From contig JBGTBQ010000151.1 in assembly GCA_041749275.1 (NCBI GenBank), forward strand, positions 1 through 24,542: a stretch of DNA of 24,542 nucleotides, in the 5' to 3' direction. The position numbers were made by a program, and so were the translations under genes. This DNA comes from JBGTBQ01 sp041749275 (lineage in GTDB: Bacteria; Acidobacteriota; Blastocatellia; Pyrinomonadales; Pyrinomonadaceae). The notes under the pieces were generated by a model that worked only from the letters and a program-made list of their open reading frames with translations, searched no databases and was not told where the DNA came from. Positions 15,601 through 22,915 of the stretch are shown here, one piece after another; positions within the stretch are counted from its first letter, which is position 1, and every line of letters starts with the position of its first letter.

Positions 15601-16662
15601 TTACGCTATCACTCCTCTCAAGGCGAGACCGACCGCGACGGCCATCTCAGGCACGACCTCTCTCATGTAATCGGGATCGAAGCGCCTCGCGTCTACGCTG
15701 ATCTGACGGAAGGGGTCGAGACCTTCGACCGGCAGATCGAAACGGTTTGAGAGAAACTCAGGCAGGTCCTTGAGCTTCGAACCGCCACCCGAAATCAGAA
15801 TCTTCTGCACGGCGGCGTTATTGTCTTCGGCGGTCGCGCGGTAGAAGTCGAACGTCTTGGAGATTTCCAACGCGAGCATATCCGAGACCGTTTCGAGCAC
15901 GCCGTCAATATCCAACTCCTCGTCCGTGGCCGGAGCGTCGCCCCCGCGCTTGACCATCTCCGCTTGCTCGTAGGTCATGCCCAGTTCCTTTTGGAGCAGC
16001 GAGGTGTACTGGTTCCCCCCGACCGACACGTCGCGCGTGAACACGCTCCGCGTCCCCTTGAGGATGTTGATGTTCATCGTCGAGGCGCCGATGTTGAGGA
16101 GCGCCACGACCAGATCGTCGGGCGGCTGGTAGTTGACCTCATAGCAGTTCTGGAGCGCGAACGCATCCACGTCAATGATCGCCGGCTGTTTGCCCGCGAG
16201 CTGAATCACCTGCTTGATGTTGGCGACGAAGTCGCGTTTGCAGGCCGCCATCAACACGTGGAGCGAGTCCGGGCCGGAGTCAACCACCTGATAGTCGAGG
16301 CTCACGTCCGAGATATCGAACGGGATGTGCTCTTCGGCGTGCCAGTCAATTGACTCTTCCAATTCCTCGCGCGTCATCTGCGGGACGATGATGTTTTTGA
16401 CGATGACGGAGTTCCCGGAGACGCCCGCCGCCACACGCTCGGTCTTGATCTGCTGGTTGTGGAAGACGCTGGCGATGACGTTCGACACGTCGTTGAGTTC
16501 CATGATCTGCCCGTCTACGACCGTGTCCGGTTGGAGCGGCGCGAAACCGAGGTTCGCCAGTGAGAGCGAGCCGGGCTTGCCCTGAAGCTCGACCGCTTTC
16601 ACCGAGCTTGAACCGATGTCCAGGCCGACGAGATTCTTCTTCACGAGACTTCTTTTAAACAT
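15601..16662 (-). CDS. pilM: Type IV pilus assembly protein PilM (actin-like ATPase)
   Basis: A 353-residue cytosolic actin/FtsA-fold protein that recruits PilN on the inner face of the membrane. The phosphate-1 motif VGLDIGSSSVKAVEL is at residues 12-26, ESIDWHAEEHIPFDISDVSLD is the PilM signature region, and ALLNIGASTMNINIL is the second phosphate motif. ILISGGGSKLKDLPEFLSNR is the adenosine motif. Its FNPF-like end VPEMAVAVGLALRG is typical. It is preceded 3 nt away by a 53-codon ORF and by the long riboswitch leader. Confidence 0.95.
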   Translation of the reverse strand: MFKRSLVKKNLVGLDIGSSSVKAVELQGKPGSLSLANLGFAPLQPDTVVDGQIMELNDVSNVIASVFHNQQIKTERVAAGVSGNSVIVKNIIVPQMTREELEESIDWHAEEHIPFDISDVSLDYQVVDSGPDSLHVLMAACKRDFVANIKQVIQLAGKQPAIIDVDAFALQNCYEVNYQPPDDLVVALLNIGASTMNINILKGTRSVFTRDVSVGGNQYTSLLQKELGMTYEQAEMVKRGGDAPATDEELDIDGVLETVSDMLALEISKTFDFYRATAEDNNAAVQKILISGGGSKLKDLPEFLSNRFDLPVEGLDPFRQISVDARRFDPDYMREVVPEMAVAVGLALRGVIA

Positions 16663-16665
16663 AAA

Positions 16666-16827
16666 CTATTTGTTCCTTGCGGACTCTTTGAATCTTCTGC
16701 GGTGGAGTTGCCGGAGACGTGCGCGGGCGCGCCGAACTCTCTCACCGGGCGTGCGCGCCGTCGTATTGTTCGACGCGGCGACATTCGGCACAGACTTCAC
16801 TTTGAGTGGCTCAGTTGCTTGATCCAT
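16666..16827 (-). CDS. Small basic ORF directly upstream of pilM (53 aa)
   Basis: ATG at 16827, stop TAG at 16666-16668, three nucleotides before the pilM ATG. AAGGAG lies 12 nt before the start and sits in a short GGAG/CTCC self-complement. The product begins MDQATEPLKVKSVPNVAASN and ends in a very basic helix-like stretch (RVRRARARLRQLHRRRF). I do not recognise it. It may be a real small protein of the pilus operon or a leader ORF coupling the riboswitch to pilM translation; it may also be chance. Confidence 0.45.
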   Translation of the reverse strand: MDQATEPLKVKSVPNVAASNNTTARTPGERVRRARARLRQLHRRRFKESARNK

Positions 16828-16983
16828 ACGTGGAGATAACTCCTTAGCGTCTGCTTGCGGGTGGGCTGGTTGAAGCTACGCGAAAGAAGATAGGGCGGTG
16901 AAATCTCTCCGGATCAAGGAAGGTCGTTTGAAACGAAATGCGCTTAGGCTGCGGCGTGCGGAGTCGGCTCAAGCGAGTCTCCC

Positions 16984-17070
16984 TTCGGCAACCCGGCCAA
17001 GTCAGAAACAGTTCTGACTCCCGTCGGCTTTGCGACCCACGCTCGCGCGTGGTGTGCCTTTGTCGGTAGA
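16984..17070 (-). ncRNA. GEMM-I-type cyclic-dinucleotide riboswitch in the pil operon leader
   Basis: The minus strand reads in order: ACAAAGGCACACC; a stem CCACGC/GCGTGG capped by the GNRA loop GCGA (17037-17052); GGTCGCAAAGCC; a second stem AGTCAGAA/TTCTGACT (17000-17019); and GGCCGGGTTGCCGA (16985-16998). The GEMM-I core has GGCAAACC, a GNRA-capped stem, GGGACGCAAAGCC, a second stem, and AGCCGGGUUGCCGA. Departures are A to C in GGCACACC and A to T in GGTCGC. The ligand is c-di-GMP in most members and cAMP-GMP (cGAMP) in a subclass. It lies inside the inferred transcript, about 115-200 nt after the start and 323 nt before pilM. No U-run terminator follows, so the control mechanism is unclear. 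Confidence 0.8.
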
Positions 17071-17191
17071 GTTTCAAAGAAACGGCTCGCCCCGAAAGCC
17101 GTCTCTCACAATGATCGGGCAGGCCGTGTCGGTGGAGGTCGCTTGCCTGCTAAGTCTAAGAACGGGAGCGCGGACCGCGCCCGACAAAAAG

Positions 17192-17221
17192 ACTATAAAC
17201 TATCGCGGAGACGAGTGTCAA
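17192..17221 (-). promoter_or_regulatory. Sigma70 promoter of the pilMNOPQ operon
   Basis: On the minus strand TTGACA (17221-17216), an 18-bp spacer and TATAGT (17197-17192): near consensus. Predicted start near 17185, giving a leader of about 360 nt to the small ORF that contains the riboswitch. Confidence 0.7.
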
Positions 17222-17256
17222 TCACTATTTTGCACAGTTTAACTTCTGTCATTACA

Positions 17257-17306
17257 TCACTTGGAAGCGTTTCTGGAAATTTTTCGAAGGTATTTCCAGA
17301 AAGTGA
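17257..17306. promoter_or_regulatory. Symmetric inverted repeat upstream of the pil promoter
   Basis: TTTCTGGAAAT (17270-17280) and ATTTCCAGAAA (17292-17302) are perfect inverted half-sites, centres 22 bp apart. An outer TCACTT/AAGTGA pair (17257-17262, 17301-17306) overlaps the right half-site by 2 nt. The site lies about 100 bp upstream of the pil start and about 165 bp upstream of the opposing gene at 17471. It could be an activator or repressor operator, or a hairpin. The remaining 640-nt gap shows no other element I can name. Confidence 0.45.
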
Positions 17307-17470
17307 TGAGATAGAATTCAAAATAACCCGGACGGCGGCATCGTTCCGAATTCGCTTTCCCGTGCGTGTGCTATGGTTGATAAAACCCGTGGTGAAAAGC
17401 TGACGCGCACTGATGAATATCTCACGACCTCCTTGATTCGCGCTGTGAGGGGAAGTTAGGATTCGAGTAT

Positions 17471-19207
17471 ATGCGAGTCATGCGTAAGTTCATCATCGTC
17501 TTGGCGGCGCTGCTGATTATCGCCGCAATCTGGGTCTGGTGGAATCGTCCGGTCAAAGTTGACATGACCGCATACGTGCCGGGCGACTCGCTTGTCTACA
17601 TCGAAGTCAACGACTTACCGCGAGTCTTGGCGGGGCTTACTTCCATCGCCGCATGGCGCGAACTCTCACCCAAAGCAGGCGTCACGACGGATTACGACAG
17701 ACTCCTCAAGTTCAGCGGTCTCGCCGCAACAACGGGGGTGGGCAAAAGTGAATGGGTAGTGCTTGCTCGCTCACAAGTCGCGCTCGTGATGTTGGGATTC
17801 GACGCCGTGGAGAAGCCGGATGCCGTCCTGAAATTAACACCCCGCGTGGCCCTCGTCGCTGAAACGCACACGAGTGAGTGGCGTGTGCGAAACGTGGCTG
17901 AGAAGTTCATTGGGGACTTCGCTCGACGCTCATTCAACTCGCAACAGGTCGAGCGGAGCGAGATTGACGGCGCGCAGTTTTTATCATGGTCAGAACCGAG
18001 TGGAACAAAGCGCAAACTCGTCGCGGCGATAACCGGCAGCGTCCTCATCATCGGGAACGACGAGGGCGCGGTGCGTGACTGTCTTGCCGTAAAGCGCGGC
18101 GCGCGACCAAGTCTGGCCGGGAATGAGCGATTGAATCTGATGCGTGAGCGACTCGGGGCGCGGGACTCCCTCACCTTCGGTTTTGCCTCCGCCGGCAGTC
18201 TGACGAAGTTCGTCGAGGTCTTCTCTCAAACCGTCGTCACGGATGTCTCTCCCAACCCTCAGATACAAAGTATTCTGGCTAATCTCCTGCCCCAACTGGC
18301 TAAGAGAATCGTGGTCGAGGTGGGTTGGAGTTCGAGAGTCTTGAACGGCGTCATGGAAGACGAGTTTTTCATGACAATCCCGGATAGCCTCAGCGAGCGT
18401 CTATCAGCGTCTCTTCGACCGGAACCACAGCCGCGGTTTGGCGCCAGCGCATATCTCCCGCAGGAAACGTATCAGGTCTCGCGTTACTCATTTGCTGATC
18501 CCGCGCTCGCGTGGAAGGGATTGAACGCCGCACTGGCCTCGCAGGTCAGCGCCTTCGAGGCGACTTTCATCGTGCTTGGACTTGAGGCATTGCTCAAACC
18601 CTACGGCGTTAAAGAGCCGAGCGAGTTTTTCAAAGCGACGGGTTCCGAGATTGTGACCGCCCGACTGAACCAGTCGAGCGAGGGCAAAGTCCTCATCGTC
18701 TCCGTGCGTGAGCGCGGGGTGTTGCGGGAAGAGGTGCGGAAAGTTTTGGGAGGGATGCCCCGCGCCGAAAAAGTCGGCGCGGAAGAAATGTTGATCTCCA
18801 CCGATGATGAGCAGAGAGCCGCCAGCTTCGCCGGCAATTATTTGATTATGGGAGATGAAGATGATGTGCGGCGTTGCCTCGTCTCTCATGCGGCAAACAA
18901 GGCTTTGAATGACACGCAATCTTCACCGTTTACGACCCCAAGCCTTTTTCCCGAACCGGCCTTTGTCAGCACCAATACGGCGGACGACGAACAGGTGCGC
19001 GCCGTCGTCCACCACCTTGCCGGCAAGGGCGGCACGCGACACGGGGCGGCGCTGGAGCAATCAACTGAACATCGCCCCTACAGTTCCAGCCAGACGCGGC
19101 TCGCGCCCGAAGGTTTTAACAAAAAAACTCGATCTTCGTTCGGCCTGTTGGGAGAGATGATCGAGCGGCTGTCACATTTGGGTGCGGGCGTCACGCCGGA
19201 CCGATGA
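17471..19207 (+). CDS. Unrecognised membrane-anchored or exported protein (578 aa)
   Basis: I do not recognise the family with confidence. The N-terminus has a single hydrophobic segment (FIIVLAALLIIAAIWVWW, residues 8-25), so the protein is anchored to the inner membrane or exported. The body starts with YVPGDSLVYIEVNDLPRVLAGL, a pattern I recall from DUF3352-like proteins of unknown function, in which PxDSLxYxxVxD-type segments recur. A comparable element recurs later (FGASAYLPQETYQVSRYSFADPALAWKGL). From about residue 480 the sequence is low-complexity (Ser/Thr/Pro/Ala-rich), and codon choice seems looser than in the pil genes. AGGA sits about 9 nt before the ATG at 17471; an ATG 9 nt later is an alternative. 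Its stop overlaps the start of a small ORF (ATGA). It diverges from the pilus operon. Confidence 0.75.
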   Translation: MRVMRKFIIVLAALLIIAAIWVWWNRPVKVDMTAYVPGDSLVYIEVNDLPRVLAGLTSIAAWRELSPKAGVTTDYDRLLKFSGLAATTGVGKSEWVVLARSQVALVMLGFDAVEKPDAVLKLTPRVALVAETHTSEWRVRNVAEKFIGDFARRSFNSQQVERSEIDGAQFLSWSEPSGTKRKLVAAITGSVLIIGNDEGAVRDCLAVKRGARPSLAGNERLNLMRERLGARDSLTFGFASAGSLTKFVEVFSQTVVTDVSPNPQIQSILANLLPQLAKRIVVEVGWSSRVLNGVMEDEFFMTIPDSLSERLSASLRPEPQPRFGASAYLPQETYQVSRYSFADPALAWKGLNAALASQVSAFEATFIVLGLEALLKPYGVKEPSEFFKATGSEIVTARLNQSSEGKVLIVSVRERGVLREEVRKVLGGMPRAEKVGAEEMLISTDDEQRAASFAGNYLIMGDEDDVRRCLVSHAANKALNDTQSSPFTTPSLFPEPAFVSTNTADDEQVRAVVHHLAGKGGTRHGAALEQSTEHRPYSSSQTRLAPEGFNKKTRSSFGLLGEMIERLSHLGAGVTPDR

Positions 19208-19425
19208 CCGACGCCATTACGAAAGCCGAGCAGCATCCGACCTCAGTGCGAGACAACACTCCCGCCGTTTTTTTGAGCGAGTCGGCGCCCAAGCTTTCCG
19301 GCGCCGACATGGACTCACACGGATTCGTTCACGTCAAAGGGATGGTCCGTCAGCACGGCGCGCATGTTGATCTGACTGAAAAGAGTTTCCAGATACGCCT
19401 CGAACCGATGCAGGAGATGCGCTAA
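19204..19425 (+). CDS. Doubtful small ORF overlapping two genes (73 aa)
   Basis: The ATG overlaps the stop of the upstream gene in an ATGA junction, which often marks coupled translation. However, the last 111 nt lie antisense over the end of the opposing gene (19315-20670). The product (begins MTDAITKAEQHPTSVRDNTP) shows no motif. It is either a short coupled gene or a chance open frame; the antisense overlap makes me doubt it. Confidence 0.25.
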   Translation: MTDAITKAEQHPTSVRDNTPAVFLSESAPKLSGADMDSHGFVHVKGMVRQHGAHVDLTEKSFQIRLEPMQEMR

Positions 19426-20670
19426 CTGAGGCTTGCCGCTCGCGGTCTCGATCTCTTCGTAAAAGTGCTCGAATGTCTCCCAGTCCTTAAACATCAGGAA
19501 GCGCAGGTTGTGTTCGCGGAAGTCGCTGAGGAGTTCCATGAGATTGGAGAACTTTGCTTCCGAACGATCTTCGCCTACGCGTCTCACCGCCCGCAACACT
19601 TTCCACAGCTCTCGGCGAAGCGACAGAGATTGGTCGAGTCTGGTTTGAAAGAAACCGAACAACTTACTCCCCTGCAACTCCGGCTCGAACAACTGCGCCA
19701 GACTGACGATTGATTGTTGGAAACAATTTCGCAGCAGGCCGTGCGCGTTCTCGGTCTTCGCGTAAATGTAATGCGGGTGACGTTCGTCTCTCATCCCTGA
19801 AAGTTCGTGCTCGAAAGCTTTGCGTAGTTCCATCTTGATCGCGTAGGCCGTTCCATCCAGCGTTTCAATGACACTTTTCTCCGAATCGGCATACCTGAGC
19901 GCGCGTTTCTCAATGTGTTCGAGAAGCTCGAGCGATTCCCGGTTAATGAGCGTGAAGACCGGGAGCAGGGGTTTTATAGATTGCCCGCCTTTCAACGAGG
20001 CTTCAATGAAACTCAAGTATTCGAGTTGCCGCGTGAGAGATGCGAAGACGGCATACAGGTCAGCGCCAAAGGCTTCTGAATCAAGCTTTTCAACAATGGT
20101 CAGCAGCACCGGATGAATTCTTTCGGCGCCATCCGCCGTGACGACCAACTTCAAACGTTCGGCCACCTCTGAGTTGTTCAACTCACGCATGATGACGTTG
20201 TTAAAGCTGGCCCACCCTTGAAGATTGATCGTCGAAGTCTTGAGCATCGCCTCAATGAGATTTACCGCGTCTCGCAGAATTTCCCAGAACGCTGTCATTG
20301 AGTCGCGCCACTCGACGTGGAGTTCGCTCGGCGATTCGCTTGGGTGCGTGGAAGAAACGAAAGTGTTGAAGGTCGCCGCTTCGTCTTCGGACACCTGCTT
20401 CGATTCTGATTCCGTGAGACTAATAGTGATCTGGGAACAACGCAGCAGAACTTCATGGACGATTCGAGCATCATCCGTATAATCTCGCTTGGGGACGAAC
20501 GCTTCGCTCGTCTCATCTGTCGTCTCGACGCTGCTTTCTGTATAACTCTGAAGCGCGCGGAGCCAAATGCCGAGAGCTAACGGGGTGGAGGTCTCTTTCG
20601 TCTCGAAGCGTTTTTGATTAAGTTCCATTTCGGATGTCTGATTTTTTGGCTTAAAAAGAGACTCTATCAC
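19315..20670 (-). CDS. Unrecognised, probably all-helical cytosolic protein (451 aa)
   Basis: No family recognised. The sequence is rich in Glu, Leu and Ser, without signal peptide or membrane segments, and reads as helix after helix (for example MELRKAFEHELSGMRDE and LWKVLRAVRRVGEDRSEAKF), like a scaffold or repeat-type helical protein. The GTG at 20670 gives 451 residues; an ATG at 20628 (MELNQKRFETKE) gives 437. Neither has a convincing ribosome-binding site. It is convergent with the 17471 gene and divergent from rdgB (182-nt gap, no clear promoter). Linkage to the pilus operon or to its convergent neighbour is unknown. Confidence 0.75.
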   Translation of the reverse strand: MIESLFKPKNQTSEMELNQKRFETKETSTPLALGIWLRALQSYTESSVETTDETSEAFVPKRDYTDDARIVHEVLLRCSQITISLTESESKQVSEDEAATFNTFVSSTHPSESPSELHVEWRDSMTAFWEILRDAVNLIEAMLKTSTINLQGWASFNNVIMRELNNSEVAERLKLVVTADGAERIHPVLLTIVEKLDSEAFGADLYAVFASLTRQLEYLSFIEASLKGGQSIKPLLPVFTLINRESLELLEHIEKRALRYADSEKSVIETLDGTAYAIKMELRKAFEHELSGMRDERHPHYIYAKTENAHGLLRNCFQQSIVSLAQLFEPELQGSKLFGFFQTRLDQSLSLRRELWKVLRAVRRVGEDRSEAKFSNLMELLSDFREHNLRFLMFKDWETFEHFYEEIETASGKPQLAHLLHRFEAYLETLFSQINMRAVLTDHPFDVNESV

Positions 20671-20852
20671 GGCCTTAGCCTGTCCTTTAGCAGGCCGCTG
20701 CGTAACTCTCAGATTTTAGTTCGGGGCGCCGGTCAGTCTCTCTCCACGGATTTTAAACGCGAATAGCTGCGCCGGGCAAAACATTTCGGCGCCTCACCGC
20801 TGACGTTTACTCATGATTGTTGATTCGATCTTTTGGAACAGGTGGTCATCCG

Positions 20853-21479
20853 ATGCTCAAGCCGCCCCGGTTGTTAATTGCGACAACCAACGCCGGTAAA
20901 ATCCGAGAGTTGAGGGAGTTGTTCTCCGGCATCTCCCTCAGTATGTGTTCGCTCTCCGACTACCCGGAATTTCCAGAGGCAGTGGAAACCGGAATCACTT
21001 TCGAGGAGAACGCGATCCTTAAGGCACGGCACTACTCATCGCTCTCCGGCCAATGGACCTTAGCTGACGATTCGGGTCTTGAAGTCGAGGCACTTGGCGG
21101 TACGCCCGGAGTTTACTCCGCACGTTACGGCGGGACGCAGGCGACTTATCTCGAACGCATGGCGCAACTTCTTAGCGAACTAAACGAAACGGGCGATGCC
21201 GCACGCCGCGCCCGTTTCGCCTGTGTGCTAGCCCTCGTCCGGCCCGGGGACGAAGAAATAATCACTTTCCACGGTGTATGTCATGGGAGCATCGCTCGCA
21301 GACCACGCGGCTCCGGTGGATTTGGTTATGACCCCATTTTCATCCCCGACGGATACACGCAAACTTTCGGCGAGATATCTTCGGAAGCCAAACAGCGTCT
21401 CAGCCATAGGTCACGCGCGGCTGTCGGTGTCCAAAAGTACTTTGAAAACGAATTATCAAGGCACAGCTTGACCGATTGA
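20853..21479 (+). CDS. rdgB: XTP/dITP diphosphatase (RdgB/HAM1 family)
   Basis: House-cleaning pyrophosphatase that hydrolyses non-canonical purine triphosphates (XTP, dITP, ITP) to the monophosphate, keeping them out of nucleic acids. Hallmarks are ATTNAGKIREL (10-20), FEENAILKA (50-58), LADDSGLEVEALGGTPGVYSA (70-90), and GSGGFGYDPIFIP (153-165) with the Ser-His-Arg end (LSHRSRA). Length 208 is typical. The ATG at 20853 is preferred because AGGTGG lies 7 nt upstream and the protein then starts at the family position; a TTG 36 nt further upstream is open but adds no homology. Confidence 0.95.
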   Translation: MLKPPRLLIATTNAGKIRELRELFSGISLSMCSLSDYPEFPEAVETGITFEENAILKARHYSSLSGQWTLADDSGLEVEALGGTPGVYSARYGGTQATYLERMAQLLSELNETGDAARRARFACVLALVRPGDEEIITFHGVCHGSIARRPRGSGGFGYDPIFIPDGYTQTFGEISSEAKQRLSHRSRAAVGVQKYFENELSRHSLTD

Positions 21480-21497
21480 TAAGGCACTGGCTAGAAT
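21468..21497 (+). promoter_or_regulatory. Promoter of tRNA-Pro
   Basis: TTGACC (21468-21473), an 18-bp spacer and TAGAAT (21492-21497). The -35 overlaps the end of rdgB. Predicted start about 45 nt before the mature tRNA. Confidence 0.6.
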
Positions 21498-21548
21498 CAT
21501 CCTCGTAAGAGCTTGTATTTTCAGCTTTTATTGTATGCACATACATCT

Positions 21549-21622
<74 letters not shown>

Positions 21623-21677
21623 TCAGTTTCTTACAATTTCTCCCGGCATCCTCGGACTCATTTATCCCATTCTCCAG

Positions 21678-21750
21678 CCCGCGTCTCCATTCTTACTGAA
21701 AGATTTTTTTGATAAATCCCTAAAATAATGGCTTTTTTTCGAGACGCGGG
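21678..21750. other. Inverted repeat with long loop upstream of the HU gene
   Basis: CCCGCGTCTC (21678-21687) is perfectly inverted at 21741-21750 across a 53-nt AT-rich loop that contains T7 runs (21704-21710 and 21733-21739). It may end the tRNA-Pro transcript or act in the HU leader. Confidence 0.4.
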
Positions 21751-21827
21751 GCCGTTCTGTGTGATATATGTCCCGTATAAGCTTTTTCAAATTCTTCCCG
21801 GTTTGCAGGAGGTAGCCACAGCAGTCT

Positions 21828-22136
21828 ATGGCGACGAAAGAAGGCAGAAAGCGCATGTCCCAGTCGGAAGTTGTAAACCATTTCGCCGAAAAATTCGGTC
21901 TGAAACGCGCTCAAGTGAAGGAACTTTTCGAGGAATTAGCCAATTTGGCCAGCAGCGAAGTCAAGGAGAGTGGGGAGTTTATGCTTCCGGGCTTCGGTAA
22001 ACTGGCCCTCTCTGAGCGAAAAGCCCGCGAGGGCCGCAACCCTCAGACGGGCGAAACGATTCAAATTCCGGCAAAAACAACTCTAAAGTTTCGTCTGAGC
22101 AAGGGTATGAAGGATACGGTGGTGCCCAAGCCGTAG
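21828..22136 (+). CDS. HU/IHF-family DNA-binding protein
   Basis: A 102-residue nucleoid protein that binds and bends DNA as a dimer. The N-terminal helices (SEVVNHFAEKFGLKRAQVKELFEELANLA) are followed by the saddle FMLPGFGKLALSERKAREGRN and the flexible beta-arm with the conserved R-NPQTGE motif, then IPAKTTLKFRLSKGMKD. The domain is complete. A basic N-terminal tail (MATKEGRKR) precedes the usual start. AGGAGG is 15 nt before the ATG at 21828, which is long, so an ATG at 21855 (MSQSEVV, with GAAGG about 10 nt upstream) could be the true start. HU versus IHF subunit cannot be settled by eye. Confidence 0.92.
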   Translation: MATKEGRKRMSQSEVVNHFAEKFGLKRAQVKELFEELANLASSEVKESGEFMLPGFGKLALSERKAREGRNPQTGETIQIPAKTTLKFRLSKGMKDTVVPKP

Positions 22137-22573
22137 GGCAGCACTTCACAAACCGTCATTTTTGCTTCAATTCGAAGACAGCCGCCTGTGTTGATTTGTC
22201 TCTGGGGACAAACAACGCGGGCGGTGACTCTTCCCAAGCAGGCTACCTAAGCCCTTACAAACTCACCACTTAGGCCGATAAGCAGTTTTATGCGAACGGT
22301 TCATGCCGGGGTTTGCTCATCTTCAGTCACCGCAAAAGATTTTTCTGGCTTTTTCTTAGCTCTTCATTTAGAATGTCGCTTTTCCTAACCCCCCTCTTGG
22401 CTCCTCCTGTTAGGGTGTAAGGCTGACGAGCTGAAGGGGTTGGTTTGTGTAAATTTTCGGGAATTGCAATCAAATCGCATCCCGCAAATTGTTCTTTGCA
22501 TCTAATTTTTACTAATTCAGGGCCTCCATCTTACTTTTTCAAGAGGGCCGGAAGATTAAGGAGAGGAAGAAAA
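22137..22573 (+). other. 437-nt intergenic region with competing hairpins
   Basis: No ORF with a ribosome-binding site. It holds CCTAAG/CTTAGG (in 22247-22275) and two mutually exclusive pairings: CCTAAC 22384-22389 with GTTAGG 22409-22414, or AACCCC 22387-22392 with GGGGTT 22436-22441. They share the AAC, so the RNA could switch between them. I do not recognise a known riboswitch here. It may be a leader for the small gene at 22574. Confidence 0.35.
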
Positions 22574-22816
22574 GTGATAGTAACCGACACATTCCCGCTG
22601 GCCGAGCGACTGAGGGCGATTGACCACATTCAGGCTCGCCGTTACACGAAGCTGATGGGGACAGCTCTCGACATCGCAACCGAAGGCATCCTTCGCCACT
22701 TGCGAGCTTGCGACCGTATGGACGTGAACCCGGATGTTGCGGCGGTGCGCGAAATCATTGACGACGCCCTGAACGGACGTCGTGTTTTCGCCGAAACATT
22801 CAACAACGCCGCTTAA
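22574..22816 (+). CDS. Small unrecognised protein (80 aa)
   Basis: A GTG start with AAGGAG 11 nt upstream. The product starts MIVTDTFPLAERLRAIDHIQ, is mixed in charge and probably mostly helical, with one Cys and no membrane segment. The open frame extends 43 codons upstream, but that part lies across the leader hairpins and lacks a start signal. Function unknown. It stands alone, with a terminator directly downstream. Confidence 0.6.
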   Translation: MIVTDTFPLAERLRAIDHIQARRYTKLMGTALDIATEGILRHLRACDRMDVNPDVAAVREIIDDALNGRRVFAETFNNAA

Positions 22817-22850
22817 GTCTTTCTGGACGGAAAACTCCTCGCAAAAGATT

Positions 22851-22903
22851 CATGCACATAGGCCGCCAGCCTCAAAAGCTGGCGGCCTATCCTTTTGTGC
22901 ATG
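22851..22903. terminator. Strong bidirectional terminator-like hairpin
   Basis: ATAGGCCGCCAGC (22858-22870) pairs perfectly with 22878-22890 around CTCAAAA. An outer CATGCAC/GTGCATG pair can extend it. It lies between the convergent 22574 gene and the AI-2E transporter. T-runs are short (four T on each strand). Confidence 0.75.
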
Positions 22904-22915
22904 TTGTCGGGAACT

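Noticed and set aside
16616..17403. Plus-strand small frames in the pil leader region
   Set aside because: No start signals, and they cross the riboswitch and promoter.
22445..22573. N-terminal extension of the small gene at 22574
   Set aside because: No ribosome-binding site, and it crosses the leader hairpins; AAGGAG sits before the GTG at 22574.
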